A stretch of 64,000 nt of DNA, from the NCBI GenBank assembly GCA_030704615.1, contig CM060733.1, forward strand, positions 66,836,001 through 66,900,000, in the 5' to 3' direction. Source of the DNA: Takakia lepidozioides. Taxonomy: Eukaryota; Streptophyta; Takakiopsida; Takakiales; Takakiaceae. The position numbers and the translations under genes were made by a program. Positions 46,104 through 58,308 of the stretch are shown piece after piece. The notes under the pieces were generated by a model. That model saw only the letters and a program-made list of their open reading frames with translations, ran no database searches and had not been told where the DNA came from. Positions within the stretch are counted from its first letter, which is position 1. Every line of letters starts with the position of its first letter.

Positions 46104-46142
46104 CCACGTGGACTCAAGCCAATTGGCTTCTTGACCACGTGG
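46104..46142. promoter_or_regulatory. Symmetric G-box / CCAAT / G-box palindrome
   Basis: CCACGTGG at 46104-46111 and again at 46135-46142 flank a perfect 14-bp palindrome AAGCCAATTGGCTT (46116-46129), so the 39-bp block is nearly self-complementary. CACGTG is the bHLH/bZIP (e.g. PIF, HY5) core site; CCAAT is bound by NF-Y. It lies 332 bp upstream of the RNC1 ATG and about 2.1 kb upstream of the NF-YC ATG, between the divergent genes. Regulation of RNC1 by light is a reasonable guess; control of both is possible. Confidence 0.55.
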
Positions 46143-48217
46143 GATCATGTGACTAGTCATTGGGCTATAAGAAAAAGTATGATGATAAGAGTCGGAAAGT
46201 GACCAATCGTTGTAGGCCCCCCAGTTACGCCTTACCTCTGGTTAACTTTGGACCACCAGTAACTTTTAAAACGGCGCTACGAACTTACCCGATTATTTAA
46301 AATACTGTTTTTGGTGCCAGATATAAATATGGCCTGAGCGTAAATTTGTGAACTCGGTACAAGAAATTCCTAAATAAATAGAAATATATTAAAGCAAATA
46401 GGAGGACCGCCAAAGAGGCCTATTATAGCCCGGCCACCGGTAATCACCTATACCCACAAGCCCTATCCACTTAAAGGCCAATCAGAACGTCATATTTGGG
46501 ACTGCTACCGGATAAATGTAGCCACGAGGGATGACGACTGGCTGGAGCCGGCTTTTTCCAGAAACGAGAATATTCAACGGCGGAACAAGTCCGTTAGATG
46601 CAGAACGGACGATCGAAGGGGTGCCACGCTGGACCCGCGATCTTAGGGTTGTGCACCCTCACGACCGGCCCTCCCGGCGCCGTCGATGTTGGATGAGACA
46701 GCTACGATGCGATCCATGTGGTGTATTGTGACTGAGTGAAACGGTGGGAGTCAGGTAGTGCCTGAGTGGCTGGGCCCGGAGACCCGTCAGTCGTCTGACA
46801 CGTGCGCGGTTACCAAGGCGGGTGACCCCAAAGCTGGGATGCTTTTTCGTCGTCCCAATGGGTGTGACCCACAGCCTGCCTCTCTTTTCATCCCATGTCT
46901 GTCGTAATTTTGTGATGGATGAAGTCTGTTGGTCATTGAAGTTGGAAAGAAGTATGCCTATGCCAGGGTTGGACGAGTTAAAGTGCGACACGTAGGATAG
47001 GGGTGAGGGCACTTTTGTCAGCCTGTTGGGAGAGGGGGTGTTCTCGCTCGGCCCCCCGCGCGCGTGCCGGGGCTCGTCTCGCTGCTGCCGAGCCGGGCCC
47101 CCGCTTGCAGAGCTTTCCGTCTGCTTCTCTGGGCTATGGGTATCTTGCTCGGGTGCTGGAAGGAAAGCTTGCAATCCAGATTCAGTTTCCACAAATTCGT
47201 CGACGTGACCACTCTAGTGTGCGTATTCTTTTGCTTCGCTTAGGTAGTTTCTAGTCGCGTCCTTGCGTTCCGTATCTTCTTCGACTTTGACTCTACCTGT
47301 CCTCGTGGGCCTTCTTTCTCCTCCCAAACGACGATAAGCCTGTAGCGGAAGTCTAACTTGTAATTCTCTATGACTGTCCCAATACGTGCCTGGCTCCTTC
47401 GGCTGGAAATCTTTTTTGTATCCTCTGTATTCTCCCTGTAGAGAGAGCACTGTGCATAATATAGTACTAGGTGTAGAATTCAAGCCACTGCATACGGGTA
47501 GTGAAGTCGTGAAATTACGTAAAGGATTTTCAAATCGTGAAGCCAAAGAAAGAAAACACTGGTCTACTGCTGGGCTAAGAAGATTAGCAGGGGCATGGGT
47601 GGTCCCTTGGATTTCCATATGAAGAGATGTTGAGGGAGGAAGGGGTGAATTCTTCGGAGAAGCTTTTGCGGCAGGAGGAAGGGGTCTTGAAGACAGAAGT
47701 GCACGACGTTGGGGAGCTCGTGGTGAACTTGCCTCTGTGATCATGATGATTAGGTTGGCGTACCTTGAAACTTCTTGGAATTGAACGTATGCACCGGGAT
47801 TGTTGGAATGGAGAATTGAGGAATAGAAGAGAAAGGAGCTTCACAAGTCCTCAGGTGTTGGGAACATGTACACAGAGAGAAGTTTGTCTTTGTGAAGGAT
47901 GTTGAGGCCTTGCCCGTTCTGGTAGTTGGCGCTCTTGGGTTCCTTTGCTCAGTCAGTCCTACTTAGGAGTTGTAAGGAAGTCGACGGTGGCGGACAACTG
48001 TGCCTCAAGCGTGTAGGGGCGGGAAACTCACGATTGCCCGCCAACGAAAGAGACAGGGTGTCTGCAGTCAGGAAAGTTCAGGCAGTGATAGCTGCAGAGA
48101 TATCACAGCAAATAAAAGGTTCTTAGTAGAGTGGACGGTTTGTAGATTGCAAAGAGATAGGTTGACGATTGCCGGACAACAAAGGGAGACAAGGTTGAAG
48201 TTCAGAGGTTGACAGCC
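46143..48217 (+). other. Upstream region and probable 5' leader of NF-YC
   Basis: No protein gene is recognised. Part of this GC-rich interval, especially 47000-48217, probably forms the promoter and 5' untranslated region of NF-YC, which may contain an intron. Two G-rich/T-rich boundaries look splice-like but were not fixed. Confidence 0.35.
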
Positions 48218-49902
48218 ATGGACCATCAACCCATGGGGATGATGGGGGGCCAGCAGCCGCCAATGCAATATGCTCAAAACCCGCCCATGCAATCGCAGTA
48301 TCAGCAGCCCCAGCCCATTGGAGGACCAGTAGCGTCACCTCCTCCTGGCCAAGTCCAAGGTCAGTCACCAGGGTACGCCCCATCTACGCTAGCCCAGCAA
48401 CAGCAGGCCCAACTGAGCTTCCAACACATGCAGCAGCAACACCAGCAGACGCTGCAGATGTTCTGGGCAGGCCAGATGCAAGAGATTGAGGCGGTTAGTG
48501 GGTCTTCTTTTCAAATCCTTGACCTGTTTTTTGAAAAGCTGCAAGCTTTGGTATTCTGCTTTGAGATTGAAGTGGCTGCGGAGAGGACAGCCTGCTGCAT
48601 ACATGCTCTGTGTTGCAGGCTCAATTGAGGGTTGGTGTCTGCTGATTGCAGGGCTGTTGTGGGAAGAGGTTTGTGGGCTGTGAATATGAGGGGAGGTGGG
48701 CAAGAAGGGATGTGGAGTCAAAATATGAGCACCATTGATGCAAAGTAACTCCAGCATATTAGCATGGACCACCAGAAGGAATTGTCCTTGCATCCCATTT
48801 TTTTTTACTGCAAGAGCCCTAGTAAGGAGGCATAATGAACTCAATTTGAACACAAAATCCATGTACTATACTAAATGGCATGGGGTCTATGTGGTGCTCC
48901 CAGTGAATGCTTGCCCAATTGTGGCATAGCCCACCTTTCAGTCTAAGCTTGAGCCTCGAACTTCAGGCAAGTATTTCGGCGGTTGTGGTTGACAGCATTC
49001 TGCTGAATCACCCTAAAAACCAATTGCAGAAAAACATCTGTGTTTAAAATACTGTCTGCATACTACCGACGTCTCCATCACAAACAACTATAAGATCTGA
49101 AATCAACCAACGAATCAAGCCCTGAGTTAGTTACCACTTAGGGATTTCATCTAATGAGGTGCTGTGTGGGACCCGGAATTTCCTTACTGACGCAGAGATC
49201 ACATAGAGTCTGTTTACTGCACAGCCTTGTAAACGATTGACCAAACCTAGTTTCACAGTTGGAAGATGATTCAAGTTTTTGCAGTGGTACTGAAGGTGGA
49301 CATGAAGTTCTGCTTTACAGGTGAATGACTTCAAGAATCACCAATTGCCACTGGCTCGGATCAAGAAGATAATGAAGGCTGATGAGGATGTGAGAATGAT
49401 ATCAGCTGAGGCCCCTGTACTGTTTGCAAAGGCGTGTGAAATGTTCATCCTTGAACTCACGCTGCGCTCATGGATTCACACAGAGGAAAACAAGCGCAGG
49501 ACATTGCAGAAGAACGACATTGCAGCAGCCATTACGCGCACAGATATTTTTGACTTTTTGGTTGATATAGTACCCCGTGACGAGCTCAAGGATGAGGGTC
49601 TGGGAGTCGTTCGAGGAGCGATGCCTGTTGGAAGCCCTGGAGAGCAAGTTGCGTATGGAGGTGTGTACTACATGCCCACTCAAGGACAAACAGGTCCAGT
49701 TCCGCCACAAGCCATGGGGTCTCCTGCCATGATGGGCTCACCAGCAATGATGGTGGGAAGGCCAGGCATGCCAATGGACCCATCCATGTATCAACAGCAG
49801 CGCCCTCCAATGCAGTACATGCCTCAGCAGCCTATGCAGCAGATGTGGCAGCAGCCTCCCCAAATGTCGAACTCGCAACCAGGGATGCCTCCAAACAGTT
49901 GA
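48218..49902 (+). CDS. NF-YC: Nuclear factor Y subunit C (CCAAT-binding, histone fold)
   Basis: NF-YC pairs with NF-YB through histone folds and recruits NF-YA to CCAAT boxes. Exon 1 is 48218-48493 (ATG in GCCATGG context), with a Gln/Met/Pro-rich N-terminus ([20 protein letters not shown]) and the start of the conserved core, [11 protein letters not shown]. The intron is 48494-49320 (GTTAGT...TTTACAG). Exon 2 is 49321-49902 and has the complete histone-fold core: [40 protein letters not shown], and further on [20 protein letters not shown] and [11 protein letters not shown]. The tail is Met/Gln/Pro-rich. Total about 285 residues, phase 0 at the junction, no defects. The intron placement just before the NDFKNHQ block is clean. 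Confidence 0.96.
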
Positions 49903-50981
49903 CAGACAGCATTGTGTTTGGGTTGGGGGGGGGTTCAATCTAGACTTGGGTCGGCATACAGAGGGTCGCTAGCTAGAATGGGTTGTTTGAGAGAAGATAT
50001 TCTGTTGGAACCAAAGCAGGAACGCAATTTGGAATCCTGTTTTTGTGTGTTCCGTGTGTGGCTGAAGTTTGAAGGATTGAGCATTTTGGTCCTTTGAACA
50101 TGTCTTGTTTGCAGATTTTTTTTGCCTGATTTTGGGCATTGTACTCAGAGACATTTCGACCTCGCAGTGATTTCTTTTGTGTCAATTTATTTCAGGAATC
50201 AGCTGGGTCGCTGATTTAACTTGATCAAACTAGAGAAGGGGTTTTGATTGCTTCCATGTTCTTCGATCAATTCTACTTTTGATTTCTCCTCTTATCTTCT
50301 CAGCTTCATGATTGTGTCATCTTCAAGAACAACATTGTCCTTTCCATCTCTTTTATCTGGACAGCTGATGGATCTACCATCAACGTTATGTGTCAGACCA
50401 GTTCCGGGATGCTGGCCGTAATGTAGTCAATTCTCACAGGAAGCAGAAATTGCAAAAGCTATTCATCTCTCCCACTGAAATTGGGATACACGGTAGCAGG
50501 CAGTGCTACTGAATCGATGCTGCCCCATCGCACTGACAAAGCAAAGCAGACCTTTGCCTCGCACCCCTTCTCCTTCAAAACACTCGTCAGCTCTTCCGTC
50601 CGTCTTCAACTCTCTTGCATCCTCCACCCAAGAGAGCACCAAACTCTCGCTATTGCAACCATTTTGTATTTGCTTTCATTTGTTTGAAGGGAAGCCACAC
50701 CTCTACGCAAAGACAGGGAATTGAACCCACGAGCATAAAAGACCCCGTCTCACAAAAAAACGAGAATTTCAAAATTAGGGTTTCGAGCGAGGCATGGAGA
50801 CGTAGAGCCGTCGGATGGGGAAAGGACGATGTGGAGCGTGCGATGGAGGGCAGAGCGGCGCAGGGAAGAGCGAGCGGGGCAGCGTTGTCCCGTCTCTCTT
50901 TCGCTCGCGAGGTATCGACTCCGTCATAGCTCGACCTCTGTCCACATCGCCGCCGTGTGCCGCTCTAAGTTTCCAGGCAAT

Positions 50982-51632
50982 ATGAAGGTGGTTGCTGCCT
51001 ACTTGTTGGCACTCCTGGGAGGCAACCCTGCTCCCTCTGCCAAGGATCTTACATCGATTCTTGGTTCAGGTATGGCCACTTTGTTCGATCTTTGAGGAGG
51101 CCGCGTGAAAGGAGTTTTCTAGGTATAGCTATTTGTGTGCAATGATGGTTTGGAATGCGGCAGAGGTGTGTGAGTGGGAGCTTGATTTTGACTCTTCGGG
51201 GGGGGGGATGTTCCGTTGTTGCAGTCGGTGCGGAAGCCGATGACGAAAGAATATCCTTCTTGCTGAAGGAGTTGGATGGTAAAGATATTACGGAGGTGAT
51301 TGCTTCCGGAAGGGAGAAGTTTGCATCTGTGCCATCAGGCGGAGGCGGCGGCGGTGTTGTGGTGGCTTCCTCTGGTGGAGGTGGAGGTGCTGCTGCTGCA
51401 CCTGCCGAAGAAAAGGAGGAAAAGAAGGAGGAGGAAGCCAAGGAGGAGTCTGATGATGTAAGTCCTGCCCTATTTCTTGAATGTCTTAGTTCAAGTGGTA
51501 GTGGTGTTATGTTTCTTGCAATGTCGAAGCAATCATTGCGGCCCCTATTGTTGGTGAACAAGCTCGGAATATGGAAAGTTAATGATCGCTGTGTCTAACC
51601 TGCAGGACATGGGTTTCAGCCTTTTCGACTAA
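50982..51632 (+). CDS. RPP2: 60S acidic ribosomal protein P2
   Basis: P2 forms the lateral stalk of the large ribosomal subunit with P0 and P1 and recruits elongation factors. Exons: 50982-51069, 51225-51457, 51606-51632; introns GT-AG, phases 1 and 0; 115 residues, the usual length. N-terminus [20 protein letters not shown] and [19 protein letters not shown] form the dimerisation domain. A Gly/Ala hinge ([20 protein letters not shown]) leads to the acidic tail, and the last exon encodes only DMGFSLFD, the conserved factor-binding end. The separate short last exon is a common P2 gene structure. Upstream 50560-50980 is CT-rich, as in plant ribosomal protein promoters. Confidence 0.96.
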
Positions 51633-51639
51633 GCTTGGG

Positions 51640-52800
51640 ATGCAGTTTTGCTTTGATGCTATCTCAACTGCATGTGGCTGTTGAGCATTACTTAACAGCC
51701 GTTTTATACCTGCATAGCTGGTGCTGTGGAAGGTACTGCTGCTTAGCTTCTAGGGCTTCAGAACAGGACACATCTGTTCGAAGGGGAAAAGAGGAGGAAG
51801 AGGTTACATTGAGTAAAGTGGACTAGTTGAGCATATTTTGGTTTGTGCGCTTTGGCCTAGCTCTAGGTTATACTCTTTCTTTCACATCTATCCACTGTCG
51901 GCAGTTACGTACTCATTTGGATCGTCTTATGTTGTTGTGCCGCATTTGTATGGTTGTCACATGACGTAGTGTTGGATGTATCATCACTAGCAGAGTGTAT
52001 TGACCCGAAAGTCTGGATGGGGTGCCTGTGTGGAAACTGAATGCTTGTGGTTTGTATAATCTACATGGCGCTATCACCTGATCAGCCTGGCATGTATATC
52101 AAAATCTTAGGGCAAGAAATGTTTTTTTGTAACTCGTGGCTATAGCCGCCGACAGATTATTTTGCAATTGAAGTCAGTTATGTCTACTAAAAACGAGTGA
52201 AATGCGACCTGAGTGGTGTTTGTAGCCTATTCTCTCGTTGTGGTTTTTGCCAATTATTGGCTTACCAGACATCTGAGTGACAAGCAGGAATGATCTCTGA
52301 AGATGTGTTGGGTGAAGATTTGTTGTGTGACATGGGATTGATCTGGTTTGATCCACCTAACCTAAGTCAAACATCAATGCAGTTTTCCCATTGTGGGTTT
52401 TTAGAGTTGAGGGGAAAGGGGATTACCTGAGTTTATCCACACAACTTGAATCGAACATGAATGCAAAAAGGCCTTGATGGGGAACACGATGCATTGCAGT
52501 AACGACCACAAGCCTTGTCAGAACCGTCAAAGAACAGGAACCTAAACCCAAAACCTTGTAGGTACTGGATAAGTTTCCTGTTTGGCACAAGTTGTTACAG
52601 TGAAGCTGTTTGTGATGACAAGATCGATTATCGTAAAAAAAAAGAAAAGCAAGTTTAAACATCCCCTAGTCAAAAATTAGGTAACGAAAATTATTCAATG
52701 ATTTGTCGTCTACAGCAACCTGCTCTAGATTAAGTTTACACATGTGCAATCACAACCTTGCACCACCAATACATCTGAAGAGGGGGAAACAGTTTGGAGA
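51640..52800. other. 3' region of P2 and intergenic DNA
   Basis: Contains the P2 3' untranslated region. No other gene, RNA or repeat was recognised up to the end of the receptor kinase gene. Confidence 0.4.
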
Positions 52801-52813
52801 AATTTGAAATTTG

Positions 52814-55800
52814 CTACAAAGGGACCTCTGATATTTCCAAAGATGATATATTATCACCCCAAATGTTCTTGTTCATATTGTGAGTGAGGGGGACCACTGC
52901 ATTTGGCCACTGCTGCAACTGGTGCACTACATATGACATTCGTGGCCGCATTGCCGGAACATGTTGGGTACATGCATAGATCAGGTCTACTAACCCCTGG
53001 ACCTGGCTAGGATCCGGAATGGTGAATATAGCAGGATCCACAAGCTCCCCAAATTGTTGTGACTGGACCAAAGGAGTGGCCCACTCAAACAAGCTTTGCC
53101 AATCGGGTGTCTCCACTTCAACAGTCGGCTTGCGTCCTGTTATCAGTTCAAGAAGTAGCACCCCAAAGCTGTATACATCACTTTTTGTTGTGAGTTCATT
53201 TCTGTACACAAATTCCGGGGCAAGGTAACCATAAGTTCCAGCAGCCACTGTGTGTCCTTGAGTGGCCTCCCGCAGCACCAACTTAGCTAGGCCCACCCCA
53301 AGAATATGTGCATCAAAAACATCATCCAATAGCACATTGCTTGCCCGTATGTCCCTGTGCACCACATGTGGCTTCAATTTGTCGTGTAAGAATCTGCACT
53401 CATCACCCCCACAGGGTGCAACCTGTCATTCTGATTCTCTCTCTCTTTGTCTGCTGGATTATCTCTCTCTCTCCGCCTATTTTTGACAAAGTGGGGCATA
53501 AAACTTCCCTAGACTTGTTTCTAGTTAGTGAGGACCTTACGGATGATCTGAACAGCCTACCTACCCTCGCCACTTGACTCAAATTTAAAGTCAAGAGTCT
53601 ACCTTTGAACAATAACAGAGAGGATAGGGAGCTCTATGTGCAGGCAGCCTAAAGACAATATCCATTTTCGCATACAATGTCCAGGGTATTCTCATCAGAG
53701 AGCAACCCTCTTTCCGACCATCAAGAGCAGAGTCCCTGCACTTCTGTTCACCAACCTTCAAAATCTCGAGGCTCGGCCGAAAGCCCTGGCCCTGTTGGAA
53801 TCTAATTGCTAGTCAGCTCACACACAGCTCATTGGTGCTTGTGTGGAGGGATTTCTAGAGGAAATCTAGAAAGCCCAAACTTATTGTTTACACCAACGTA
53901 AGTCCACTACTGGAGTTCGTCCCTCACAAAGGTTTTTTCCTCTTGTTCCACCCAAACTGGGCACAGGGTCTATGGCTACAAGGCTACAGCCAACGTCCTC
54001 TTATGATTTCCACCTATTTCTCCAAGAACGCACAAACCATCCACTGAATGACATGCCTCAAGAACATAAGCAGAAAAAAAAGATGGACATACACCAGACA
54101 ATCCAGGGAGACAGTCAAGAGGAGAAGGAACTCACGCAATGCCTTGGGCTACAGTGGTAGCAATACGCATGCGCTCGGGCCAATCAAGGGGACGGAATCC
54201 TTGTGGCACGTTGTGCAGCCACTTGTCAAGAGCACCATTTGGCACAAACTCATAAACAACAATCCCTTTCCCACTTTCGTAGCAACAACCTTTCACTACT
54301 ACTATGTTGGGATGCTTTAGCCGTGCTATCCGCGCCATGTCTTGCACAAACTCCTTCTGGCTCTGAGGCCCTGACCAGTGCAGCATCTTAACGACCACAG
54401 GGGTACCATCCGGCAGCATTCCTTTGTAAGTCCCACCCTCAGGACGGATGTCCCCAAGCAAATTTGCTTCAGAGAAGTGTTGCGTGGCATTCTCTAATTC
54501 ACTCATTGTGTACAGCCTAAACGCAGGCAAGACAAGCCCTGTGGCATCTGCCGGGCTTCTAAGCTTTCGTCGACGTGACCTCCGCTGTCTTTTACTTCGT
54601 CGGTAAGCCAGCAGAAATGTCATGACGCCCATGGTGGTTGAAAATATAAGTGAGCTTACAACTGCCAACATGATGATGTACTCCTTGTGGGCAGCCTTTT
54701 GCTTGCATTCTCGCTCTGCGAACACAGCCGTGTACAGCCTTCACGTATCGCATGGGAAAGAACTTGTTAAGTAAGCAACGTTCTGGACTGTCTAATTTTC
54801 CAGCAAAGAGTTGCATACAAACTCCTACCTGTGACAGTAAGATTGAGTGGCTAGAAATCCAGATGTTAGTACTTTGTATGACAGCAGACAGCCATGTACA
54901 TCCTTCACGTATCACATGGAAAGAATTTGTTAAATAAGCAATGCTCTGGACTGTCTAGTTTTCCCACAAGAGTTGTACACAAGTCTGTAATAGTAAGATC
55001 AAGTGGCTAGAAGTCCAGATATGAGTACTTGTATGACAGTTGCATCTACTATAAAGCTACAGGGATGTATTCCAGTGGATTTGTGACCTAAGATGGTGGT
55101 AAATTTTAGACAACTTCACAATTGTGCGATTGGAAATGAACGCACCAAAAACGGATGAGCTCAAAACCAAGATGAAGGCAAACAGAGTAGTCCCCCACCT
55201 TGTCCGAGAGAGCAGATATAGGAGTGCTTGGAATTGCAGAAATCCCAGACAATCATTGTACTGGTTACCAGTGTGCACATTAAGGGCAGCTGTGGGTTTG
55301 GGCAAATTGTCGCATTTGCACAGTTGCTGAAGAGCTTGGGTATCCATGGCTCGTCAACATCATGTGACATGTGGCAGTTGCTCCACCGCCACTGTAGAAC
55401 CCCATTCCTAGATTGAGCCTCCTGCAAATTGAAAAAGCTCTAAGTGTAAGACTCTTAAAGAGGAGTATCAATTCAGAACTGTCCATGACTGACAGAAGGT
55501 CCTCAACCATATTGAAGTAAACCAGTCCATTGTGGATGGAATTTAGTCAAGTATAGATTGGTAATACTTGTGTAAGATATACACCATTTAGTTGAATCGT
55601 AAATTCTCCAAACTTTCCCTTGACTGTACCCAAACAGGGTGCACATCCACTGTGATCCCCTGTCAACTCCATAAATCCATTTTGAACTCAATTAATACAA
55701 CCGTGGCAAACCCCCATCTACCCACTAACATAGCTGTACAGGAATAATACCCCATTGAAGGTTCCTCACGAGCCTTTCTTCATAGCTGTTATGTTTTTGG

Positions 55801-57568
55801 TCAAGAAGATGCTGTGTCACTGTATATGGAACTAGGATTGCTAGAATTGCACCTACAATAGAAATACAGTAGCCAATAGGTCACCGCCAGGGTTTTCATG
55901 TGCCTTTCTAACTTCCATCCTGCAAGAGTACAATGTTATACTCCAGCAGTGTCATACTAGTCACCAGCAGTTGTGATCCATCAACATCCAGTAATAACCA
56001 CCTGAGCAAGTCCCATTGACCCATATGATACATGGATGTTTTTTTCTAGCTGGCAAACATTGTGAGGAGAACTACAGACCTCCTGGCCTCCCACCCAGCA
56101 ACCACCTGGGGCCTCGATGCTGCAAATGGCTTGCACATACTGGTATTCGTCTTCAGTATTCAAAGATGCAAGATGCCCACCATGTGCTCTGCACAGAGTC
56201 TCTGAATCATCCCAGGTGTTTGTGTTGGATAATATAGAGAGACACACACTTTCATTGTACCCTGGCTGCCATCCAAGAGGGCAATTTCCTGCACAGAATG
56301 CCCTTCAATTAATTAGTGATTTGGTAGACATCATAACCACCACTGGCAAGGAGACTCTTGTTCTAAGACCTGACTCCCAAGAGCTTATGGACATATCCAT
56401 TCACCCCTGCTCATCAATGCTGTCTGGGACTACCCTTGTGTGTCCATGCCAAGTTCTTTGTATTGAAGACAAGCCTCTAGTGGTTGTCTCCACTACAACA
56501 CTCATGTGACTCAACCTCCAGAACTTCTGATTGCTAATCACCTACAGCAAGCACTAAAAGAGATTTTGCAAAACAATGGAGTAAGTGAAGTCTGAGAGAC
56601 CTCCAAGATGCAGCTGTCGCATACTGAAGAGGCCCTGGGTGCACCATAACACCTAGGGAGGGTATGAACAGGTGGAGTAATAGTATTGAAGACCGACAAT
56701 GCTCAACAAGAAAGTAGGTCAAGAATAGCAACTTGGATAGGAGGATAACAAAGCAGCATTGCTGCTCTTTCACCTCCCTTGAATGCATGTCGATCTTCAG
56801 CTCACACTCTGATTCTCTCCAAATCTCAGATAAGTCCTTTCCAAAAAAATTCAAATACAATCTTAGGTTCATTTATTACCAGCCTCTCGATGTGCTCTGC
56901 GACTAAAGAAAAATGTACAATGAAAGAGATGAAATACAATATTTGAAGATCACCAAGAGCCTTGCAACCAGAACTGCTCGCTTGCCATTTCAGCACAGAA
57001 GTAGCAGCCAAAAATGAAGTTGCTCATGATTTATCATCTGGATCAGTGACTAACTTGAAACTCTCTGGTTAGTCAAAGTAAGCCGGGTAAGGTGAGAAAG
57101 GGGTATGAAAGCTTACCACAGTGTGAGGCAGAGATCGAATAGAGAAGGCAGCAAGCCAGCAGCAGGAACTGAACTCTTACTGTCTGTGTCAGGCATGCCT
57201 TCATGCCCTGCCTGCCCCCACCCCGCCACTATTGCCATGAACACTCCACTCAAACCTTTCTGCATTCGCTTTTCCCTTGTTTACACAAACACGCAATAGA
57301 CATTTTTCTATGTGTGCTTGTACGTTTGCTTGAGGACAGACAACATTGACAAGGACGACCCATGATCATTGAGAACTGGGGACGAGGAACAGCAACAGGA
57401 ACTCGTCACAGACCGTGGAAGAAAAAACGAGTGAATGCCCAAACGAGCAGCCAATGAAATGCATCAGCAACAAGGAGTCGTCACCCATCCCGTCTGGAGC
57501 TAAGGCAGGGAGGAGGACGCATCATATTTAGAAACACCATCCACCACACACAGGACAGGAGACTCACC
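52814..57568 (-). CDS. C-type lectin receptor-like kinase (CLRK, At1g52310 type)
   Basis: Plants have a single-gene family joining a C-type lectin-like domain to a membrane kinase. Minus exons: one ending at 57568 (hydrophobic FSLPWLLCLCGSAAQ, then FCVRFSLHG), 56288-56080 (CPLGWQPGYNESVC, CRAHGGHLASLNTEDEY, GCWVGG), 55421-55269 (VLQWRWSNC, NCANATICPNPQLPLMC), 54713-54136 (transmembrane YIIMLAVVSSLIFSTTMGVM; kinase loop; VVVKML lysine) and 53393-52814 (VVHRDIRASNVLLD; GTYGYLAPEFV; end EISEVPL). Phases agree at every junction. The DFG position reads GVG (HILGVGLAK), so catalysis is doubtful. No in-frame ATG was found in the first exon before a stop, so the true start lies in an unseen upstream exon or is damaged; treat the 5' end as open. 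Confidence 0.85.
53500..53815 (+). pseudogene. LINE 3' fragment in the receptor kinase intron
   Basis: Plus strand reads LLVSEDLTDDLNSLPTL, then LKFKVKSLPLNNN, and, after a shift, CRQPKDNIHFRIQCPGYSHQ followed by FPTIKSRVPALLF. That is the C-terminal zf-RVT region of a LINE reverse-transcriptase ORF. It is inserted in the intron between the two kinase exons (53394-54135) against the host gene. A similar piece lies at 11.23 kb. Confidence 0.65.
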
Positions 57569-57959
57569 GTGGAGGGAGAAACGGACACAGAAATCGTCAG
57601 AGGTCTCCCTCTGAGCTGCACTCCCACACAGACAAAGTAACCAAGGGAGAGAGAAGCTCTCCAGACTGCAACTCACGAGTGCTGTGCATTGAGGCTCTAC
57701 AATACCACGGCTGCTTCTCCAGCCGAGAGAGAAACCTACACCATAGCCAAAACCCAACTGAACAAATCCTCCTCTCTCTAAGTTACCACATGGCTCGCAG
57801 GCTGCCCCACCCACCTCAAATCCTCGCAGCAGACGCCATAACCAGACCTTGCCATCTCTCGCGCTCGCACTGCACGCCCACTGCGAGAGCGCCGCACGTG
57901 CGAGCGTGGTCTGTTGGTTTTTCAAAGTCCTCCCAACTGCTCCCTCATAATTACGTCTC

Positions 57960-58210
57960 TATTTTCTTTTTATTATCATTATTATTATTTTTAAAGGAAA
58001 CCTGAGAGCGACTGCTCACAATTCAGGCCCTTGAGGAGGGGGAAAAATTAACCCCCTTTCAGATAAGCCATTAGGCACAAAGGTGGGAAACTTCACCACC
58101 AGACCAACCGGTCACGAGCGATCCACACACCAGGCAGGGCAGCGGGTTTGAACCCCGAACCACCAGGGCGACACACTGTGCACTTACCAGCTGAGCTACC
58201 AGCTGATGTG
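57960..58210 (-). repeat. tRNA-derived SINE with pol III boxes and (AAT)n tail
   Basis: Minus strand begins near 58210 with the A box TAGCTCAGCTGG and has a good B box GGTTCAAACCC about 40 bases on (near 58147). A body of about 150 bases follows (including GGTTGGTCTGGTGGTGAAG) and it ends in a simple tail rich in AATAATAATAATGATAAT near 57965-57990. Box sequence and spacing are those of a tRNA, but there is no intact cloverleaf, and the tail marks a SINE. It sits just upstream of the receptor kinase. Confidence 0.7.
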
Positions 58211-58308
58211 CGTTTATTTATTTTAAAACCCTGACTCTAAAACGCTTCTGCAATGTCGGGTAAGTACCAAGCATGGTGAGGATATGTCCCAGCTCGAGAT
58301 GGGTATCC

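Noticed and set aside
50700-50745. tRNA gene on minus
   Set aside because: A B-box-like GGGTTCAATTCCC is present, but no A box or cloverleaf precedes it.
58130-58210. Functional tRNA gene on minus
   Set aside because: Both pol III boxes are present, but acceptor and anticodon arms do not pair and a SINE body with tail follows.
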